A stretch of 64,000 nt of DNA from Sphingomonas nostoxanthinifaciens (lineage in GTDB: Bacteria > Pseudomonadota > Alphaproteobacteria > Sphingomonadales > Sphingomonadaceae): assembly GCF_019930585.1 (NCBI RefSeq), contig NZ_CP082839.1, forward strand, positions 1 to 64,000, given 5' to 3'. The notes beneath the pieces are model-generated. The model had not been told where the DNA came from. It was given only the letters and a program-made list of their open reading frames with translations, and did no database searches. The position numbers and the translations under genes were made by a program. This document shows positions 14,791 through 24,790 of this stretch, piece after piece. Position 1 is the stretch's first letter. Each line of letters opens with the position of its first letter.

Positions 14791-17700
14791 TCAATAATCC
14801 TTCGACACCTTGAGGTTGGCGCTCTGGCGGCCGACCGTGCTGACGGTCGAGAGCACCGACAGCCAGCGCGTGATGCGATATTCGATGCTGGTCGCCGAAT
14901 AGCCCTGGCCGTCGGTGATGAGCTCCACATAGGTCCGCCGGCCGAGATATTTGCCCGCCGCCACGGCGGTCTTCTGCCCGGTCGTGGGATCGGCGGGGAG
15001 GATGCGCAGCCGATCCAGCCGCACCGCGCGACGCACCGCGTTGATCGGATCGAGGTTCATGCCGCCGCCGCCCGTCCCGCGCAGCGACGCGACTGCGGAG
15101 GCGAGCTGGAGCGCCTCGGGTGCCGACAGGTTGGCGATCGACGAGCCGAACAGCAGCCGCGAAAGCAGTTCGTCCTCGGGCAATGCCGGCGTGCTCTCGA
15201 AATGGATCTCGGGGTGCAGCCCGGTGCCGGTGACGTGGATATTGGCGTTGAGCGCATCGACATTCGCCACCGCGGTGATGTCGATCACCGGATCGGGCGG
15301 CGCGTCGCCGCTGAAGCGGATCATTCCGCGATCGAGATCGAAGCGCCGACCGGCGAACTGATAGACGCCGCGGACGAGATCGAGCCGGCCGCCGATCGCC
15401 GGATTGTCGACCGCACCCTTCAGCGTCAGGTCGGCGCGCCACTCGCTGTCGAGGCCGAGGCCGCTCACCATCAACTGGTTTCGCGCGTGCGCCTTCACGT
15501 CGAGCGTCCACGGCACCAATGGCGGCGCGGCATCGTCCTCGCTGTCGGGCCGATTGACGTCGGTGACCGACAGCCGCGGCAGCTGCGCACCGGTCGCGCT
15601 GCCGAGGCGGAAGCGGCCGCGCACCACATCGACCTGTCCGCCGACGACGCCGCCCTTGGTGTCCGAGCGGATCGTGATCGGCCCGGTCACCGTCGCGGCG
15701 ATATCGTCGCGGTTGATGATCGCCGCTTTGTCCGCCTGCATCGACAAATCGAGCGCCAGCGCACCGCCGGTGCCGAACGTCAGGCTGCCGCGCCCGGCGA
15801 CGGTGCCGGTGCCGACGCGACCGCCGTAGGAATCGAGCAGCAGCCGCGATCCGTCGAAGCGCCCCGCCGCCTTGAGCCCGTCGATCACTGTGCCGGTCAC
15901 GGCGCTTTCCAGCCGGCCATTGTCGGTGGCGAGCGAGCCGCGAATCAGCGGGACGGCGAGCGTGCCGTCGACGTCGGCGGTGATCGAGAGCGGCCCGGAC
16001 AGGTCGATCGTGCCGACGCCGAGCAGCCGCCAGAGCGTGTCGGCCGGGCCGCCATAGCGCAACTGCGCGAACAGGGGTGCTTTGGTGAGCCGTTCGGCCA
16101 GCGTCGCGCCGGCGGCGAGCGGCGTCAGCCGCGCCTGCGCGCGGCCGATGGTGCGGCCATTGCTGACGATCACCGCGCGCGCTGCCGCGCCGGTCGGGGT
16201 CAGCACGGCCGCCAGCGCGAGGTCGGCCGGGGTCGAGCTCAGCACGAGGCTGGATCGGGTGAGGCCGCGGATCGCCACATCGACGCGGCCGGTCGGCGGC
16301 CCGGCGCCGACCGCGCGATAGCTCAGCCGGCCGCTGGCATAGCCGCCGAGCGACAGGCGCGGCTTGACGAGATCGGCCAGCGACAGCGGCAGGTGATCGA
16401 GCGTCGCGTCGAGGCTCGTCTGGTCCGCGCCGAAAATGCCCGACATGCCCGCGCTGCCGCCGGCATAGAGCAGCCGCGTTTCGGCCAACGCCCAGCCGGA
16501 GCCATGCGCCGTCAGCACCGCCGGCCCATCGAGCTTGATCGACTTGCCCACCACGTTGCCCTGACCCGTGAACGCAATGCGCTCGGGCGCGACGTCGGCA
16601 GTTCCGCTCACCGCGAAGCTGCGACCGCCCGCGCCCTTCGCCGCAAAGCCGACCGTGCCGCGACCGGCGCGCAATTTGGTGGTCACGCTCGCGCTCGATA
16701 GCGACCATCCGCCGCGCGCGAGCCCGTTGGCGGCGAGCCGCAGATCGAGGCCCACGCCGGCGGGATCGAGCAGGATCGCGCCGTCGAGGCTGCCCTTGCG
16801 CACCGCGACCGCTTCGTCGGTCGCGAGCGTCGCGCCGGCGAAGCGCAGCTGCGGGTCGATACGCTGCAGCCGATCCTGCAGCGCAAAGCCGAGCGTGCCG
16901 CTGATGCCGCCGCCGGCGAGATCGAGCCGGCCGTCGAACGTCCCCGCTTCGCCGGAACGCAGCGTGCCCTGCGCATGCGTGCCGGTGACGGCGAGATCGG
17001 CGACGTCGATCACCGCCGGCTGGTTGGGCGGCGCATGGATCAGGCCGTGCGCGGTGAAGCGACCCAGCGTCGAACCGCCACCGGCCCGGAACTGGAAACC
17101 CTCGGGCACCGGGTCGAGGTCGAGCGCGACATTGGACAGGCCGAGCGCGGGCACCGGCGACGCCAGCTGCAGCCGCACCTGCGGATGGTCGATCATCCCG
17201 TCGAGGTTGAGGTGGAACGGCCCGTAGACCTTCTGCGTGCCGGTCGCGTCGAGCTGGAAGCTGCCGTCGAGCCGGCGCAGCCCCGATCCGGTCAGCCGGA
17301 TGGCAGGCCCGGTCAGCACGAGATCGGTCAGATGGAGCAGTCCGTCGGCGCTGCGCACGAGCTTGGTGTCGATACGCGGCTCGCCGCCTGCCAGCCCGCG
17401 CAGGAACAGATTGTCGAGCCGGCGAACGATCGCCTGCCCCGTGCCCTGGACGATCGTGCCGCGCCCATCCGGCCCCGGTACGATATTCGCCGTGGTCGTC
17501 ACGTCGACCACGCCGAGCCCCGGGATCAGGTAACGCGTCAGCCCCCCGGTGACCGCGGCGTCGAAATGGCCGGTGACGAGATCGAGCCGCAGTGCCAGCT
17601 TGCCGCGCAACTTGTCCGAGGCAAGCGCGAGATCGCTGCCGGTTACCGTCTTGGCATCGACGCGTAGCACGCCCGCCACCGACAGGTTGGCGAGTATGCC

Positions 17701-18960
17701 GCCGGTCTGCGCATCGACGCCGGTGACGCGCGCCGCGCTCACCCGGATCGGCAGCGCGAGCGGCAGTCGGCTGACGCGGCCGGCGCCGGCGATCAGCAAT
17801 CGATCGAATCCGGTCTTGTCGAAGGCGACGTGCGGGCTGGCGAGCGCGTAGCGGAACGCGGCGCTGCGGAACGGCCCGTCCAGATCGACGCGCAGGTGGA
17901 CGTCGCTTCCGCTCATATTGGGGAACAGCGCGTTCGGCTGGAGCAGATGGGCATCGATCCGCACGCCGCTGAAGGCCGATCGCGCGAGATCGATCGCGCC
18001 CTGTGTCGCGACGGTCAAAGCGGGGGTGGCGAGGTGGAGCGTGCCGTTGAGGACGCGTTGCTTCAGCGTCGCCGCACCCTGTACGCGGACGCGCGGGCTC
18101 GTCAGCCGCTGCGCCTTGCCCGACAGGAACGGTGCCGGTGCCAGCGTCCCGCCGAGCAGGTAGCGGCCGTCGCGCACCCCCAGCGCCAGCACTGCGACCG
18201 GCGTACGCCCGAGCGTCGCGCGCGCGGTGCCGTTCCACGCATGGAAGCCGCCGCGCCCGCCGATTGCCACCTCGACCGCATCGTGCCGGCCGATCAAGCC
18301 GGCGAGCGTGCCGTCGGCGGGGCCGTGCGCCTCTCCCGCCAAATGGAAGCTATCGCCGTCGGGCTCGGCGTCGAGATCGAGCAAGAGCCGATCGCCCGCA
18401 TGGCTGGCGAGCCGTAGCTCGATCAGCGCGCGCTGGCCGCGTACGTCGGCGCGGGCCGCCAGCCGCACCACCTGCGGCCGTCCGGTCAGTGCCGGGCCGA
18501 GCATCGCGCGGCCGATCGCCAGCTGGCCGATGCGGATGTCGAAGCCCGGCAGCAGCGGCTGGTTGGGCCTGGATCGAAGGTGCGGCGCGCGGTCGAGCGT
18601 CACGACCGGCGCGACCAACCGATCGACGCTGAGCTGGTTGTGCAGCCACGCCAGCAAATGCCAGTCGAGCGCGATCTCCGGCGCGGCGAAGAAGCGGCCG
18701 TTGAGATCGTACAGCTCGACATTGCGCAACGTGGCGTGACGCCAGATCGTCCCGTCGATCCGACCGATACGGATGCGCAACCCGGTCGAGGGGCGCAGTT
18801 TGGCGATGCGGCTGGCGATCAGGCGGTGGCCGGGGCCGGTATCGATCCCCCACAAAGCCGCCGCCAGTACGGCGAGGACGAGCACGAACGCCGTCGCGAT
18901 GCCACGCAGCCAGCGTTTGCGACGGCGCGGTGGGACGGCCGGAGCGTCTTCCGCCGTCAT
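14791..18960 (-). CDS. tamB: Translocation and assembly module subunit TamB
   Basis: A 1389-residue TamB homologue. An N-terminal membrane anchor follows the Arg-rich start (RRRKRWLRGIATAFVLVLAVLAAALWGI, about 12-39), then a very long repetitive beta-helical AsmA/TamB-like region spanning the periplasm. The C-terminal DUF490 domain (about 1050-1389) ends with LGRRTYVELITDGQGYSATSIEYRITRWLS and the terminal segment LKVSKDY. TamB forms a hydrophobic groove between membranes and works with the TamA barrel in outer-membrane protein and lipid transport. Its start shares one base with the tamA stop (TGATG), so the pair is translationally coupled. Confidence 0.93.
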   Translation of the reverse strand: MTAEDAPAVPPRRRKRWLRGIATAFVLVLAVLAAALWGIDTGPGHRLIASRIAKLRPSTGLRIRIGRIDGTIWRHATLRNVELYDLNGRFFAAPEIALDWHLLAWLHNQLSVDRLVAPVVTLDRAPHLRSRPNQPLLPGFDIRIGQLAIGRAMLGPALTGRPQVVRLAARADVRGQRALIELRLASHAGDRLLLDLDAEPDGDSFHLAGEAHGPADGTLAGLIGRHDAVEVAIGGRGGFHAWNGTARATLGRTPVAVLALGVRDGRYLLGGTLAPAPFLSGKAQRLTSPRVRVQGAATLKQRVLNGTLHLATPALTVATQGAIDLARSAFSGVRIDAHLLQPNALFPNMSGSDVHLRVDLDGPFRSAAFRYALASPHVAFDKTGFDRLLIAGAGRVSRLPLALPIRVSAARVTGVDAQTGGILANLSVAGVLRVDAKTVTGSDLALASDKLRGKLALRLDLVTGHFDAAVTGGLTRYLIPGLGVVDVTTTANIVPGPDGRGTIVQGTGQAIVRRLDNLFLRGLAGGEPRIDTKLVRSADGLLHLTDLVLTGPAIRLTGSGLRRLDGSFQLDATGTQKVYGPFHLNLDGMIDHPQVRLQLASPVPALGLSNVALDLDPVPEGFQFRAGGGSTLGRFTAHGLIHAPPNQPAVIDVADLAVTGTHAQGTLRSGEAGTFDGRLDLAGGGISGTLGFALQDRLQRIDPQLRFAGATLATDEAVAVRKGSLDGAILLDPAGVGLDLRLAANGLARGGWSLSSASVTTKLRAGRGTVGFAAKGAGGRSFAVSGTADVAPERIAFTGQGNVVGKSIKLDGPAVLTAHGSGWALAETRLLYAGGSAGMSGIFGADQTSLDATLDHLPLSLADLVKPRLSLGGYASGRLSYRAVGAGPPTGRVDVAIRGLTRSSLVLSSTPADLALAAVLTPTGAAARAVIVSNGRTIGRAQARLTPLAAGATLAERLTKAPLFAQLRYGGPADTLWRLLGVGTIDLSGPLSITADVDGTLAVPLIRGSLATDNGRLESAVTGTVIDGLKAAGRFDGSRLLLDSYGGRVGTGTVAGRGSLTFGTGGALALDLSMQADKAAIINRDDIAATVTGPITIRSDTKGGVVGGQVDVVRGRFRLGSATGAQLPRLSVTDVNRPDSEDDAAPPLVPWTLDVKAHARNQLMVSGLGLDSEWRADLTLKGAVDNPAIGGRLDLVRGVYQFAGRRFDLDRGMIRFSGDAPPDPVIDITAVANVDALNANIHVTGTGLHPEIHFESTPALPEDELLSRLLFGSSIANLSAPEALQLASAVASLRGTGGGGMNLDPINAVRRAVRLDRLRILPADPTTGQKTAVAAGKYLGRRTYVELITDGQGYSATSIEYRITRWLSVLSTVSTVGRQSANLKVSKDY

Positions 18961-20924
18961 CAGAAGGCCTGGCCCAGCGAGACGTAGACGCCGATCAACG
19001 ATTCACCCGGTCGACGCGCGATCGGCGTGCCGACATCGACGCGGATCGGGCCGAAGCTGGAATAATAACGCACCCCCAGCCCGGTGCCGAAGCGGAAGCT
19101 GGAAAAGGATGGCAGCGGCGTACGGTAGAGATTGCCGCCGTCGAGGAATGGCACCAGCCCGAAATTGCCGAAGCGGACCCGGACTTCGGTGCCGAACTCG
19201 GTGAGCGAGCGGCCGCCGATCGGCTGGTCATATTGATCGCGCGGCCCGACCGCCTGGTAGGAGAAGCCGCGGATCGAACCGCCGCCGCCCGAATAGAAGC
19301 GCCGCGACGGCGCGATGCTTTCGAGCGAGGCTCCCTCCAGCGCGCCGAAGCGGATCCGCCCGGCCAGCACGACATGGTGGCCGACCGGCTGGTAGGCGCT
19401 CGCGTCGAACTGGGCCTTCACGTACAGCGTGGTCCCGTTCTCCAGCGAGACCTCGGGGGAGACCCGCCCCGCCAGCCTGAAGCCGCGGCTGGGATTCAGC
19501 AGATCGTCGGTGCCGTCATAACCGAGGCTGCTCGGCGCTGCCGCGACGAGATAGGTGTGGCGATCGGGCGCGCCGGTCTCGCGCTCGTCGGTCGCGACGA
19601 ATTCGGTGCCGACCGACCAGGCCCATTCCTTCTGCCAGATGATATTGGTCTGGCGCTCGATGCTGCCGCCGACGGTGAAGGTGCGCGCGTCATAGGCGTC
19701 GTAATTTGTGTGACTGGCGACCACCTGCGCGGTGAGGATGCGGTCGCGCTCGTAGAAATTGCCGCGGCGAAGCGTCGCGCCCAGCGACTGTTCCTGCGTG
19801 CCGCCCACGCCCGAGAAGGTCACCGCGCCCTCGGGCTTGATCAGGTTGCGATGCTCCCACGACAGCGCGACGCGCGCGCCTTGCCCGGTGCCGTAGCCGA
19901 GCTGGCCGGACACGGTGCGCGGCGGCGCGCGGTCGATCCGCACGCTGATGTCGACCACGCCCGGATCGGCGGTCGTGACCGGGGTGATCGTCGCGACCGA
20001 GACGAGCCCGGTGGCGATCAGCGCGCGGCGGAAATCGTCGAGCCGGCCGGCATCATAGGCGTCGCCGGGGCGAAAGCGGGCAATGTCCTGCAGGTGATGC
20101 GCGGTGAAGATCGGGCGCGGGCCGACCGGCACGATCCGGCCGAAGCGCGCGCGCGGGCCCGGCGTCACCGCCAGCGACAAGCTCGCCTGGTGGCTAGCAT
20201 GATCGACCTTGACCTGCGGCTCCGCGACCTTGGCAAAGGGAAATCCCCTGCGGCCGAGATCGGCGCGATAGGCGACGGTCGCGGCCAGCACCGCATCGGC
20301 ATCGACCGCATCGCCCGGATGGACACGAAACTGCGCACGCAACGTGTCGGCATCATGCCCCGCAGCGTCGAGCCCCGGCAGCGTGACCGCGGCGAAATGA
20401 TAAGCAGGCCCCGGCTGAACCGACAGGGCGACCGATGTGGCGGTTCCGTCGGGCGCGACTTCCACCTTGCTCGTGACCAGCCCGTCATAATAGCCGGCCG
20501 CACGCAGCAGCTGGCGGACGAGATCCTCGTCGTCATGCGCGCGCCGGTCGAGCTGTGCGGCATTGGCGGGTTTGCTCTCGTTGGCCACGAGCGCGGAGAG
20601 CTGGTTGAAGCGGGTGCGGAAGGCCGGCGGCAGATCGTCCGCGCCCTCCAGCCGCACGCGATAGCGCTGGATGCGGTCGCCGCTCGCTTGTTTGCCGGCA
20701 TTGGCGGGGGCCGCCTGCTGGCCTGGCGTCGCCAGCACCGCGTCGATCCGGGCTGGGTCCGGCCAGTCGACGCCGAGGCCGGGCAGGGGTGCGAGATCCG
20801 CTGCCGGATCGACCGAAGCGGGGCTCTGCGGAGCCGGCGTCTGGGCGATCGCCGCGCGCATCGGCAACAGAAGAGCGGCCGCGGCGAGGGCACTTAATGC
20901 CGGCCGCGGCTGAAACGGAACCAT
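18960..20924 (-). CDS. tamA: TamA, BamA-family outer-membrane protein
   Basis: A 654-residue Omp85-family protein. A signal peptide (ALSALAAAALLLPMRAAIAQ) precedes POTRA domains (about 90-320) and a C-terminal 16-strand barrel (about 320-654). The barrel contains GGGGSIRGFSYQAVGPRDQ near 550, the VRGF/Y lid-lock motif of Omp85 proteins, and ends in VGTPIARR...YVSLGQAF with a terminal Phe. It is the outer-membrane half of the TAM complex; tamB follows directly with overlapping codons. The ATG at 20924 has only a weak AGGG upstream. Confidence 0.92.
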   Translation of the reverse strand: MVPFQPRPALSALAAAALLLPMRAAIAQTPAPQSPASVDPAADLAPLPGLGVDWPDPARIDAVLATPGQQAAPANAGKQASGDRIQRYRVRLEGADDLPPAFRTRFNQLSALVANESKPANAAQLDRRAHDDEDLVRQLLRAAGYYDGLVTSKVEVAPDGTATSVALSVQPGPAYHFAAVTLPGLDAAGHDADTLRAQFRVHPGDAVDADAVLAATVAYRADLGRRGFPFAKVAEPQVKVDHASHQASLSLAVTPGPRARFGRIVPVGPRPIFTAHHLQDIARFRPGDAYDAGRLDDFRRALIATGLVSVATITPVTTADPGVVDISVRIDRAPPRTVSGQLGYGTGQGARVALSWEHRNLIKPEGAVTFSGVGGTQEQSLGATLRRGNFYERDRILTAQVVASHTNYDAYDARTFTVGGSIERQTNIIWQKEWAWSVGTEFVATDERETGAPDRHTYLVAAAPSSLGYDGTDDLLNPSRGFRLAGRVSPEVSLENGTTLYVKAQFDASAYQPVGHHVVLAGRIRFGALEGASLESIAPSRRFYSGGGGSIRGFSYQAVGPRDQYDQPIGGRSLTEFGTEVRVRFGNFGLVPFLDGGNLYRTPLPSFSSFRFGTGLGVRYYSSFGPIRVDVGTPIARRPGESLIGVYVSLGQAF

Positions 20925-20938
20925 GCGCGCGACCCTAG

Positions 20939-20988
20939 AGCCTGATCGTTATCGGCGAAAGCGCTACGCGCTTGACCTGAATCAGGCT
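20939..20988. repeat. Inverted repeat upstream of tamA
   Basis: AGCCTGAT (20939-20946) and ATCAGGCT (20981-20988) bracket about 34 bases that themselves contain AAGCG-ctacg-CGCTT. It can form a cruciform or RNA stem between two divergent genes. It may be a dispersed repeat or part of the tamA leader. Confidence 0.45.
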
Positions 20989-21054
20989 GCGCCAAGTCAG
21001 CCGGCGGCAAGCGGCGCGCTGGCGTCGTCGCGGTGACGATGGCAAGCAGGATGC

Positions 21055-21234
21055 ATGACCAACCAGAACCCGCGCGCGCCCGGCCTGCCGCTGGCGCTCG
21101 CCATCCTGATCGGCGCCGGCATCGGCATTCGTACCGGCCAGCCGACGATCGGCCTGCTCGCCGGTATCGGTGTGGGTGGCGCGCTGGCGCTCATGCTGTG
21201 GCTGCTCGACCGGCGGCGCATGGGTGAGGACTGA
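21055..21234 (+). CDS. Small membrane protein, 59 residues
   Basis: A short protein starting MTNQNPRAPGLPLALAIL and ending LLDRRRMGED. It has two hydrophobic segments, LPLALAILIGAGIGI and TIGLLAGIGVGGALALMLWLL, separated by RTGQP, with positive residues at the C-terminal side: a helical hairpin in the inner membrane. GCAGGA lies a few bases before the ATG; an overlapping ATG at 21051 opens a different, charged frame with no coherent product. It sits between divergent tamA and the S41 protease. No function is recognised. Confidence 0.65.
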   Translation: MTNQNPRAPGLPLALAILIGAGIGIRTGQPTIGLLAGIGVGGALALMLWLLDRRRMGED

Positions 21235-21314
21235 GCTTCGCGAAATCGCAGGCCGGCGTGGATCGCGGGGAAGACCCCGGACCATGCCACCGCCGCCAAA
21301 AGGGAGAATGACGG

Positions 21315-24300
21315 GTGCGTAGGACGATCACGACGATGATGGTGGCGACGGCCGCGCTCGCGACCGCACTGCACGCCCAGCCGACGCCACCACCGCCGCC
21401 CGAGGCGCGGCCGAGCCTGTCCGAGCCCGCGCTCGCGCCCGACGGGCAGACGATCGCCTTCGTCAGCGGCGGCGACATCTGGGAGGTGCCGGCCGCAGGC
21501 GGCGTCGCCCGCCTGCTGGTGACGGGCGCCGCGACCGAGGGCCGGCCGCTTTATTCGCCCGACGGCAAGCGCCTCGCCTTCAGCTCGACGCGCGGCGGCA
21601 GCCCCAACATCTACGTCATGGATCTGGCGAGCGGCGTCGTGACGCGCATCACCTATGCCGAGGCGGGCGAGGAGCTCGATGCATGGTCCGCCGACGGCAA
21701 GTGGCTCTATTTCGCCTCGGCCGCGCATGAGGCGGGGCGCGTGCCCGACATCTTCCGCGTCGCCGCCGCGGGCGGCACGCCGATGGAAGTCAGCCGCGAA
21801 CGCTACCTCGCCGAGTTCCAGGGTGCGCCCTCGCCCGACGGCCGCACGCTGGCGCTGATGGCGCGCGGCATCAGCAACGGCCAGTGGTGGCGCAACGGCG
21901 CCAGCCACATCGACAAGACCGAGCTGTGGCTGAAGCCGATCGACGGCGACGCCTATCGCCGCCTGCTGCCCGCCGACGCCAAGCATGCCTGGCCGATGTG
22001 GAGCCCCGACGGCAGCGCCATCACCTATATGAGCGATGCGGGCGGCACCGAGAATCTGTGGCGCGTGGCGGCGGCCGGAGGCACGCCCACCCAGCTCACC
22101 CGCTTCACCGGCGGCCGGGTGCTGTTCCCGCAGATGGCGGCGAACGGACAGGGCATCGTGTTCGAGCGCGATTTCGCCGTGTGGCGCTTCGATCCGGCGA
22201 GCGGGCGCGCAGCCGCGGTGCCGATCACCTTGCGCGGTGCGCCCGCCGGCGAGGAGCGCCACCACCTCACGCTCGCCAGCTTCCAGCGGATGGCGCTGTC
22301 GCCCGACGGGCAGAAGGTGGCGGTGATCGCGCATGGCGAATTGTTCGCCGCCTCGGCCAAGGATGGCGGCCCCGCCCAGCGCATCACCACCACCGTCGGC
22401 GCCGAGCGCGAGGCGGTGTGGTCGCCCGATTCGCGCCGCATCCTGACGATCAGCGAGCGCGGGCTCGACCATCTGCTGGTGCAATATGAGGTGCGGGGCG
22501 GGCGTGCCACCGTGCTGACGCGCCACGGCATCGCCTCCGTCCCGGTCTACGCCCCCGACGGCAAGTCGGCGGCCTATGTGATCGACGATCGCGAGCTGCA
22601 CCGCGTCACCTTCGCGCAAGGGGCGGTGCCGGCGCGCGACGAGATCCTCTATACCGGCCCGCTCGGCACCGACGGGCGCGAGGGGCCGCGGCCGGTCTTC
22701 TCGCCCGACGGGCGCTGGATCGCCTTCCCGCTGATCGACCACCATTCGTTCACCAATGTCGCGGTGGTGCCCGCGGCGGGCGGCGAGGTGCGGCCGCTGA
22801 GCTTCCTCGCCAACGGGCAGATGGGGATGATCGCGTGGAGCGCGGACGGCAAATATGTGCTGTTCGACACCGCGCAGCGCACCGAGGACAGCCGCATCGT
22901 CCGCATCGATCTGCTCCCTCACGTGCCCAAGTACAAGGAGGACGCCTTCCGCGACCTCTTCAAGCCGACGCGGCCGCCCGGCACCCCGCCCGCGCCGACC
23001 GACGCCACCCCCGCCCCGGCGGTGCCGCAGCCGCTGCCGGTTGCCGCACCCAAAAAGGGCAAGGGCAAGACCGGCGCCAAGCCCGCCGCTGCCGCCACCC
23101 CGGCCGTCCCCGCCCCGCCGCCGGTGCCGCCGGTGACGATCGTGTGGGAGGGGCTGCGCGACCGGGCGACGATCCTGCCGCTCGGCCTCAGCGCCGACAC
23201 GCCCGTCATCAGCGCCGACGGCAAGACCCTGATCTTCCGCGCCAACGAGCGCGGGCAGGCGAACCTCTACAGCTACAATCTCGACGAGTTGGCGAGCGAG
23301 CCCCCGGTCGCGCAGCAGCTGACGCAGAGCCCGCGCCCCAAGGGCGACTTCGCGCTCGCCGGCGACGGCAAGACGCTGGTCTATCTCGACGGCGGGCGGG
23401 TGATCGCCACCCCGGTCGACCGGCCGCAGCCCAAGCCCATCGCCATCACCGCCGACATGGACGTCGACTTCGCCGCCGAGAAACGCGTCGTGTTCGATGA
23501 GGCGTGGGGCACGCTCAACCGCCAATTCTACGATCCCAAGTTCCACGGGCAGGACTGGGTCGCGCTGCGCCAGCATTTCACGCCCTATATCGAGGGGGCG
23601 CAGACCCCCGACGAACTGCGCCGCGACATCAACCTGATGATCGGCGAGCTCGACGCGTCGCATTCGGGCATCAACCGCCCGGCGCGCGGCCCCGGCGCCT
23701 ATGCCAGCGACCGCGTCGGCGAGCTCGGCCTGCGCTTCGACCGCGCCGCCGCCGAGGCGGGGCGCGGGCTGGTCGTCGCCGAGGTGGTGCCGCTCTCCCC
23801 CGCTGCGATCGAGAAGGTGCGGCCCGGCGACCGGCTGGTCGGCATCGACGGCAGGCTATTGCGCCCGAACGACAATCTCGACGCCTTCCTCGAGAATATG
23901 GTCGATCGCCGCGTCGTGCTGGCTTTGATCGGCGCCGATGGCACGAAGCGGCTGGCGGTGGTGCGCCCGGTCTCGGCCGCCGCCGCCGCGGGGCTGCGCT
24001 ATCGCGAGTGGGTCGACGACCGGCGCGCGCTGGTCGAGCGGCTGTCGGGCGGGCGGCTCGGCTATGTCCATTTGCAGGACATGTCGGCCGAATCGCTCGC
24101 GCAGCTCTATCTCGATCTCGATGCGCAGAACCAGGCGAAGGCAGGCGTGGTGGTCGACGTGCGCAACAATAATGGCGGGTTCGTCAACGGCTTCGCGCTC
24201 GACGTGTTCGCGCGAAAGAATTTCCTGACGATGACCCCGCGCGACCTGTTCCCGGTGCCGGCGCGGCAGGCGCTGGGCCAGCGCGCGCTGGGCACGCCGA

Positions 24301-24611
24301 CGATCCTCGTCACCAACGAATCGTCGCTGTCCGACGCCGAGGATTTCACCGAGGGCTATCGCGCGCTCGGCCTCGGCAAGGTCGTCGGCCAGCCGACCGC
24401 GGGCTGGATCATCTATACCGGCGGCGAGCCGCTGATCGACGGATCGGTGGTGCGCGTGCCGCACATCCGCGTCCAGGCCGCCAATGGCGAGGACATGGAG
24501 GGCCACCCCCGCCCGGTCGACATCGCGGTCGAGCGCCCGCTGGGCGAGACCGAGACGGGCGCCGACGCGCAGCTCGCCGCCGCGGTGAAGGCGTTGCTGG
24601 GGGCGCTGTAG
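21315..24611 (+). CDS. Tricorn-like S41 family protease with beta-propeller
   Basis: A 1098-residue exported protein. A signal peptide (MRRTITTMMVATAALATALHAQ) is read from a GTG start with GGGAGA upstream. About residues 30-700 form WD40-like/TolB-type beta-propeller blades, seen as repeated SPDGKRLAF-like units (YSPDGKRLAFSS, WSADGKWLYFAS, FSPDGRWIAFPL). An Ala/Pro/Lys-rich linker lies near 555-610. A PDZ domain (about 800-890) precedes the S41 peptidase domain, which contains VVDVRNNNGGFVNG and LVTNESSLSDAEDF with the catalytic Ser near 1005. The layout matches Tricorn proteases, but the signal peptide implies a periplasmic enzyme degrading peptides. Confidence 0.9.
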   Translation: MRRTITTMMVATAALATALHAQPTPPPPPEARPSLSEPALAPDGQTIAFVSGGDIWEVPAAGGVARLLVTGAATEGRPLYSPDGKRLAFSSTRGGSPNIYVMDLASGVVTRITYAEAGEELDAWSADGKWLYFASAAHEAGRVPDIFRVAAAGGTPMEVSRERYLAEFQGAPSPDGRTLALMARGISNGQWWRNGASHIDKTELWLKPIDGDAYRRLLPADAKHAWPMWSPDGSAITYMSDAGGTENLWRVAAAGGTPTQLTRFTGGRVLFPQMAANGQGIVFERDFAVWRFDPASGRAAAVPITLRGAPAGEERHHLTLASFQRMALSPDGQKVAVIAHGELFAASAKDGGPAQRITTTVGAEREAVWSPDSRRILTISERGLDHLLVQYEVRGGRATVLTRHGIASVPVYAPDGKSAAYVIDDRELHRVTFAQGAVPARDEILYTGPLGTDGREGPRPVFSPDGRWIAFPLIDHHSFTNVAVVPAAGGEVRPLSFLANGQMGMIAWSADGKYVLFDTAQRTEDSRIVRIDLLPHVPKYKEDAFRDLFKPTRPPGTPPAPTDATPAPAVPQPLPVAAPKKGKGKTGAKPAAAATPAVPAPPPVPPVTIVWEGLRDRATILPLGLSADTPVISADGKTLIFRANERGQANLYSYNLDELASEPPVAQQLTQSPRPKGDFALAGDGKTLVYLDGGRVIATPVDRPQPKPIAITADMDVDFAAEKRVVFDEAWGTLNRQFYDPKFHGQDWVALRQHFTPYIEGAQTPDELRRDINLMIGELDASHSGINRPARGPGAYASDRVGELGLRFDRAAAEAGRGLVVAEVVPLSPAAIEKVRPGDRLVGIDGRLLRPNDNLDAFLENMVDRRVVLALIGADGTKRLAVVRPVSAAAAAGLRYREWVDDRRALVERLSGGRLGYVHLQDMSAESLAQLYLDLDAQNQAKAGVVVDVRNNNGGFVNGFALDVFARKNFLTMTPRDLFPVPARQALGQRALGTPTILVTNESSLSDAEDFTEGYRALGLGKVVGQPTAGWIIYTGGEPLIDGSVVRVPHIRVQAANGEDMEGHPRPVDIAVERPLGETETGADAQLAAAVKALLGAL

Positions 24612-24626
24612 GCAGGGGCGTTTCTC

Positions 24627-24750
24627 CACCCCGTTCGGGTCGAGCGGCGTTCGAGCGAAGTCGAGAATGCCAGTCGAGACCGATGCGCAACTGTCTCGAC
24701 GGGCGCATCTCGACTGCGCTCGATGCTGCTCGACACGAACGGCATGGGGT
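24627..24750. repeat. Intergenic palindromic repeat (TCGAG-rich)
   Basis: The segment begins CCCCGTTCGGGTCGAGC and ends GCTCGACACGAACGGCATGGGG, with inner arms TCGAGCGAAGTCGAGA and TCTCGACTGCGCTCGA. These nested inverted repeats resemble dispersed repeats seen in sphingomonad genomes. It lies between the convergent S41 protease and HTH genes. Confidence 0.6.
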
Positions 24751-24790
24751 GGGTGAGGGTGTGGCCGATGGGACGAGAACCCCGCGCCCC

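Noticed and set aside
14525..18238. A 1237-residue Arg-rich open frame on the minus strand in a second frame of tamB
   Set aside because: It is very Arg- and Gly-rich with no domain, while TamB matches its family over the full length.
20997..23663. An 888-residue minus-strand open frame opposite the S41 protease
   Set aside because: Arg/Gly-rich composition and no recognisable domain; the protease is real on the plus strand.
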